Assembly (NCBI RefSeq): GCF_000695795.1 | Contig: NZ_JNCA01000022.1 | Coordinates: 1-64,000, forward strand | Direction of reading: 5' to 3' | Source of the DNA: Flavobacterium seoulense | GTDB taxonomy: Bacteria; Bacteroidota; Bacteroidia; Flavobacteriales; Flavobacteriaceae | Length of the DNA stretch: 64,000 bases | Notes under the pieces: generated by a model | What the model was told of the DNA's origin: nothing | Seen by the model: only the letters and a program-made list of their open reading frames with translations | Databases searched by the model: none | In this document: in pieces, positions 61,878 to 64,000 of the stretch | How the letters are laid out: each line of letters starts with the position of its first letter | How positions within the stretch are numbered: the stretch's first letter is position 1 | Translations under genes and position numbers: made by a program

Positions 61878-61917
61878 TACACGGAGACTCGCAAAGCTAT
61901 CACAGAGATTCGCAGAG
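61878..61917. repeat. Left word repeat flanking the GxxExxY gene
   Basis: ACGGAGACTCGCAAAG (61881-61896) and ACAGAGATTCGCAGAG (61902-61917) are two copies of one word with a 21-nt period. The second is inverted at 62361-62377. Confidence 0.85.
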
Positions 61918-61921
61918 TTTT

Positions 61922-62338
61922 TTAAATATTTGTGTTCGAATTAATAAAACGTTTTATACTATTTCTTAAAATTTTTGAATTGTAATTGATTAATAGTCCG
62001 TATGGATAATTCCCTAATTTTAGATAGGTAAGTATTTGAGCAAAATGCACAGATGTGTAATTCTCGACTATTTTTAATTCAATTACTAATTTATCTTCAA
62101 CTAGTAAATCAATTTTGTAACCTTGGTTGAGTTCAATTTCTTTATATGTAATAGGTAATGATAACTCCTTTTCAACTTTTAGTCCTGCTTTTTGCAGTTC
62201 ATAAAATAAACATGCTTGGTAAGCTGATTCTAAAAGTCCTGGTCCTAATTCTCGATGAACTTCAATTGCTAATCCAATAACTTTATAAGAAAGTGCATTT
62301 AATTCTTCGCTTAACTCTAAATTGGTATTTTCTTCCAT
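61922..62338 (-). CDS. GxxExxY family protein (PD-(D/E)XK nuclease superfamily)
   Basis: The 138-aa protein matches the GxxExxY family: HRELGPGLLESAYQACLFYEL, then YKEIELNQGYKIDLLVEDKLVIELK. The pattern of Asp followed by Glu-x-Lys (IDLLVEDKLVIELK) plus the early Glu is the PD-(D/E)XK nuclease motif. The family often occurs in several copies per genome, with unknown role. The gene lies between inverted copies of a word-like repeat (61878-61917 and 62361-62401) in the gap between a methyltransferase gene and map. Confidence 0.88.
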   Translation of the reverse strand: MEENTNLELSEELNALSYKVIGLAIEVHRELGPGLLESAYQACLFYELQKAGLKVEKELSLPITYKEIELNQGYKIDLLVEDKLVIELKIVENYTSVHFAQILTYLKLGNYPYGLLINYNSKILRNSIKRFINSNTNI

Positions 62339-62360
62339 TTATCCGAATCTTTTATTAAAT

Positions 62361-62401
62361 CTTTGCGAATCTCTGTGCTTCCTCTGATGGTCTCTGCGAA
62401 A
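62361..62401. repeat. Right word repeat flanking the GxxExxY gene
   Basis: CTTTGCGAATCTCTGTG (62361-62377) is the inverse of 61901-61917 with one mismatch. A more diverged second word (CTCTGATGGTCTCTGCG) follows at 62382. Confidence 0.85.
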
Positions 62402-62431
62402 TAGCTTATGTGAAATCTGTATCTGATGTAT

Positions 62432-63250
62432 TTAGATCACTAATGGAATTTTTCTAAACTCATCTTCTTCATTGCTTTCAATTCCTAAAGCTTTATAAAT
62501 GTAAGCATAAGTAGAAAGTAATTCTGGTTTTCCGTCAACAAGCGCAACATCATGTTCAAAGTGAGCCGATGGTTTTCCATCAGCAGTAAGGATTGTCCAG
62601 CCGTCTTTTAATTGTTTGATATTGCGTGTTCCCTGATTAATCATCGGTTCTAAGGCAATTACCATTCCTTCAACAAAAAGTTTTCCGCGACCTTTTTTAC
62701 CATAATTAGGCATTTCAGGATCTTCGTGCATTTTTTGTCCAAGACCATGACCTACAAGCTCACGAACTACTCCGTAACCATGACCTTCTGTATATTTTTG
62801 AATAGCATTACCAACATCTTCTACACGATTTCCAGCTTTGAATTCGCGCATTCCTACGTATAAAGATTCTTTAGTAACCTGTAATAATTTTTTAGTTTCC
62901 GGAGCTACTTCGCCTACTTCAAAAGTATAGGCGTGGTCACCGTGAAAACCATTTTTGTAAGCACCACAATCAATAGAGATAATGTCTCCGCTTACAAGAG
63001 GAGTATTGTTTGGGATTCCGTGTACTACCTGAGCATTTGGACTCATACAAAGAGAATTTGGAAAACCATATAAGCCAAGAAAACTTGGTTCAGCTCCATG
63101 ATCTCTGATAAAAGTTTCGGCTAATTTGTCAAGGTGTAAAGTAGTAACTCCTTCTTTAACTTCAGAAGCCAACATTCCTAATGTTTTTGATACGATTAAT
63201 GCACTTTCGCGCATTAATTCTATTTCTTCACGTGATTTTACTATAATCAT
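62432..63250 (-). CDS. map: Methionine aminopeptidase, type I
   Basis: Map removes the initiator methionine. The 272-aa protein has metal ligands in SIDCGAYKNGFHGDHAYTF (two Asp), GHGLGQKMHEDPEMPNYG (His), VIALEPMI (Glu) and FEHDVAL (Glu region). The frame runs to 63280, but a consensus -7 box TACTTTTG (63277-63270 on the minus strand) lies inside that extension, so translation starts at 63250. Confidence 0.95.
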   Translation of the reverse strand: MIIVKSREEIELMRESALIVSKTLGMLASEVKEGVTTLHLDKLAETFIRDHGAEPSFLGLYGFPNSLCMSPNAQVVHGIPNNTPLVSGDIISIDCGAYKNGFHGDHAYTFEVGEVAPETKKLLQVTKESLYVGMREFKAGNRVEDVGNAIQKYTEGHGYGVVRELVGHGLGQKMHEDPEMPNYGKKGRGKLFVEGMVIALEPMINQGTRNIKQLKDGWTILTADGKPSAHFEHDVALVDGKPELLSTYAYIYKALGIESNEEDEFRKIPLVI

Positions 63251-63269
63251 ATTTTGTATTTTCAGTTGG

Positions 63270-63277
63270 CAAAAGTA
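63270..63277 (-). promoter_or_regulatory. -7 box of map
   Basis: TACTTTTG on the minus strand is an exact match, about 20 nt before the start codon at 63250, and rules out the upstream ATG at 63280. Confidence 0.55.
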
Positions 63278-63293
63278 CAATTTTATAAATTAT

Positions 63294-64000
63294 TTAATCC
63301 GGATTAGCCATTATTTTAAAAAGCTCTGAATTTGAAATGAAAAAACGGTTCTCTAAAGCTATTCTTGAAAGCTGTGCACTGACTAAATTATTCTCGCGGG
63401 TATTGATTAAAAACAGTGAACTTTCGCCAAAAGAAAACAACTTTTCTTCTGATTTTAACATTACCGAATTATCTTCTACCAGACTCTTAATTAATTTGCT
63501 TTGTTCCAATAAAGACTCAATTTCCATTTTTTGAGCATTGATTTTATTGGTCAATTGCACTTTTTCCAAATCCATTGTGTATTGTGTTTCCTGCACTTTG
63601 AATTTGGCTAATTTCAAACTTCCGCGTTCTTTTCTTAAAAATAAAGGGAAATAAAAATTTAAACCAATTTTGTAATCTTCAAACTGATAATTGTCAATAT
63701 AACTTGGTTCCGATAAATAAGAATAAGCTAAATCTACTTTTGGTAAAAGCATATTGGCTTTTAATTTTTGGTCCACATTAAGCATGTCAATTTTACTTTG
63801 CAATGCATTAATTTTAGGATGATCTGTAATCGAAAATTCAGAATTCAGTAAATCATTGGTTTTTAATGTTTCCTGAATTGTAAATTCTAATTGTGCTTCG
63901 GGAACTAATCCGTCAGCTAATTCCAGCGGAATATTATTTTCTAACCAAAGGAAATTTGAAAGCTCTAATTTGGCTTTAGCCAATTTAAGCTGAGAATCAA
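63294..64000 (-). CDS. TolC-like outer membrane efflux protein, C-terminal part (cut by window edge)
   Basis: The reading frame is open through the right edge of the window, and only the C-terminal 230 or so residues are seen. The repeated coiled-coil pattern with two OEP-like stretches (DSQLKLAKAKLELSNFLWL, FKVQETQYTMDLEKVQLTNKI) and late FGESSLFLINTRENNLVSAQL match the outer membrane efflux protein family. The first Met-like TTG at 63983 is internal. It probably works with an RND or ABC exporter encoded outside the window. Confidence 0.85.
   Translation of the reverse strand, partial: DSQLKLAKAKLELSNFLWLENNIPLELADGLVPEAQLEFTIQETLKTNDLLNSEFSITDHPKINALQSKIDMLNVDQKLKANMLLPKVDLAYSYLSEPSYIDNYQFEDYKIGLNFYFPLFLRKERGSLKLAKFKVQETQYTMDLEKVQLTNKINAQKMEIESLLEQSKLIKSLVEDNSVMLKSEEKLFSFGESSLFLINTRENNLVSAQLSRIALENRFFISNSELFKIMANPD

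Noticed and set aside
61878..62401. CRISPR-like array around the GxxExxY gene
   Set aside because: Only a few diverged words in inverted orientation with a gene between; no regular direct repeats and spacers, and no cas gene.

Overview
The window is a low-G+C (about one third by eye) chromosomal segment of a Flavobacteriaceae bacterium, most likely Flavobacterium. The grounds are promoters with the Bacteroidetes -33 TTG / -7 TAnnTTTG pattern, a SusC/SusD pair with an ECF sigma factor and FecR anti-sigma factor, a type IX secretion plug protein, the ligase-associated DNA repair operon, the FolK-deoxynucleoside kinase fusion, and weak Shine-Dalgarno signals. I see no rRNA, CRISPR array, prophage or complete insertion sequence. 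Most of the window is conserved chromosome with small accessory insertions between genes.

Layout. 1-5.2 kb: protein quality control (tig, clpP, clpX) and serine synthesis (serB). 5.3-6.8 kb: a three-gene SRPBCC/VOC cassette. 6.8-12.8 kb: GH3-family protein, DUF2797, DUF2971, AsmA-like protein. 13-20 kb: sppA, the folK-dNK fusion, a SpoU-type RNA methyltransferase, a DUF1573 protein and mutS. 20.0-20.2 kb: tRNA-Gly(GCC) and tRNA-Leu(TAA) behind one consensus promoter. 20.3-28.2 kb: a YegP-like protein, small lipoproteins, Kdo transferase, a sugar aminotransferase, a toxin-antitoxin pair, a HipA-like kinase with DUF3037, fabD and yceI. 28.4-33.6 kb: a two-component system, then a stress cluster (FMN reductase, OsmC, GNAT, pirin, Crp/Fnr regulator). 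33.8-40.8 kb: a sigma/anti-sigma/SusC/SusD uptake locus. 41-50 kb: AraC regulator, purT, DoxX-like protein, DUF2383 protein, a family 11 rhamnogalacturonan lyase, an aspartate aminotransferase, a fatty acid desaturase and rsmG. 50-54 kb: a Tat-exported alkaline phosphatase and proline catabolism (pruA). 53.5-59.3 kb: the four-gene ligase-associated repair operon. 59.3-64 kb: apaG, T9SS plug protein, a methyltransferase, a GxxExxY nuclease, map, and the end of a TolC-like protein cut by the window edge.

The strongest unexplained signals lie between genes. (1) An identical 18-base near-palindrome (core CTTAACCTAGATTAAG) lies exactly 22 nt upstream of the -7 boxes of both yceI and the pirin-GNAT operon, next to a Crp/Fnr regulator gene. 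This looks like a class II activator site of a small stress regulon. (2) The toxin-antitoxin pair sits between two homologous copies of one terminator hairpin, as if inserted with duplication of the terminator. The SRPBCC cassette has a similar arrangement. (3) The GxxExxY PD-(D/E)XK-type nuclease gene is flanked by inverted copies of a word-like repeat. (4) Several intergenic spaces hold short-word tandem/inverted repeats, including a long hairpin between clpP and clpX. (5) Two diverged MITE-like copies share the core CGGCATTATACCA.
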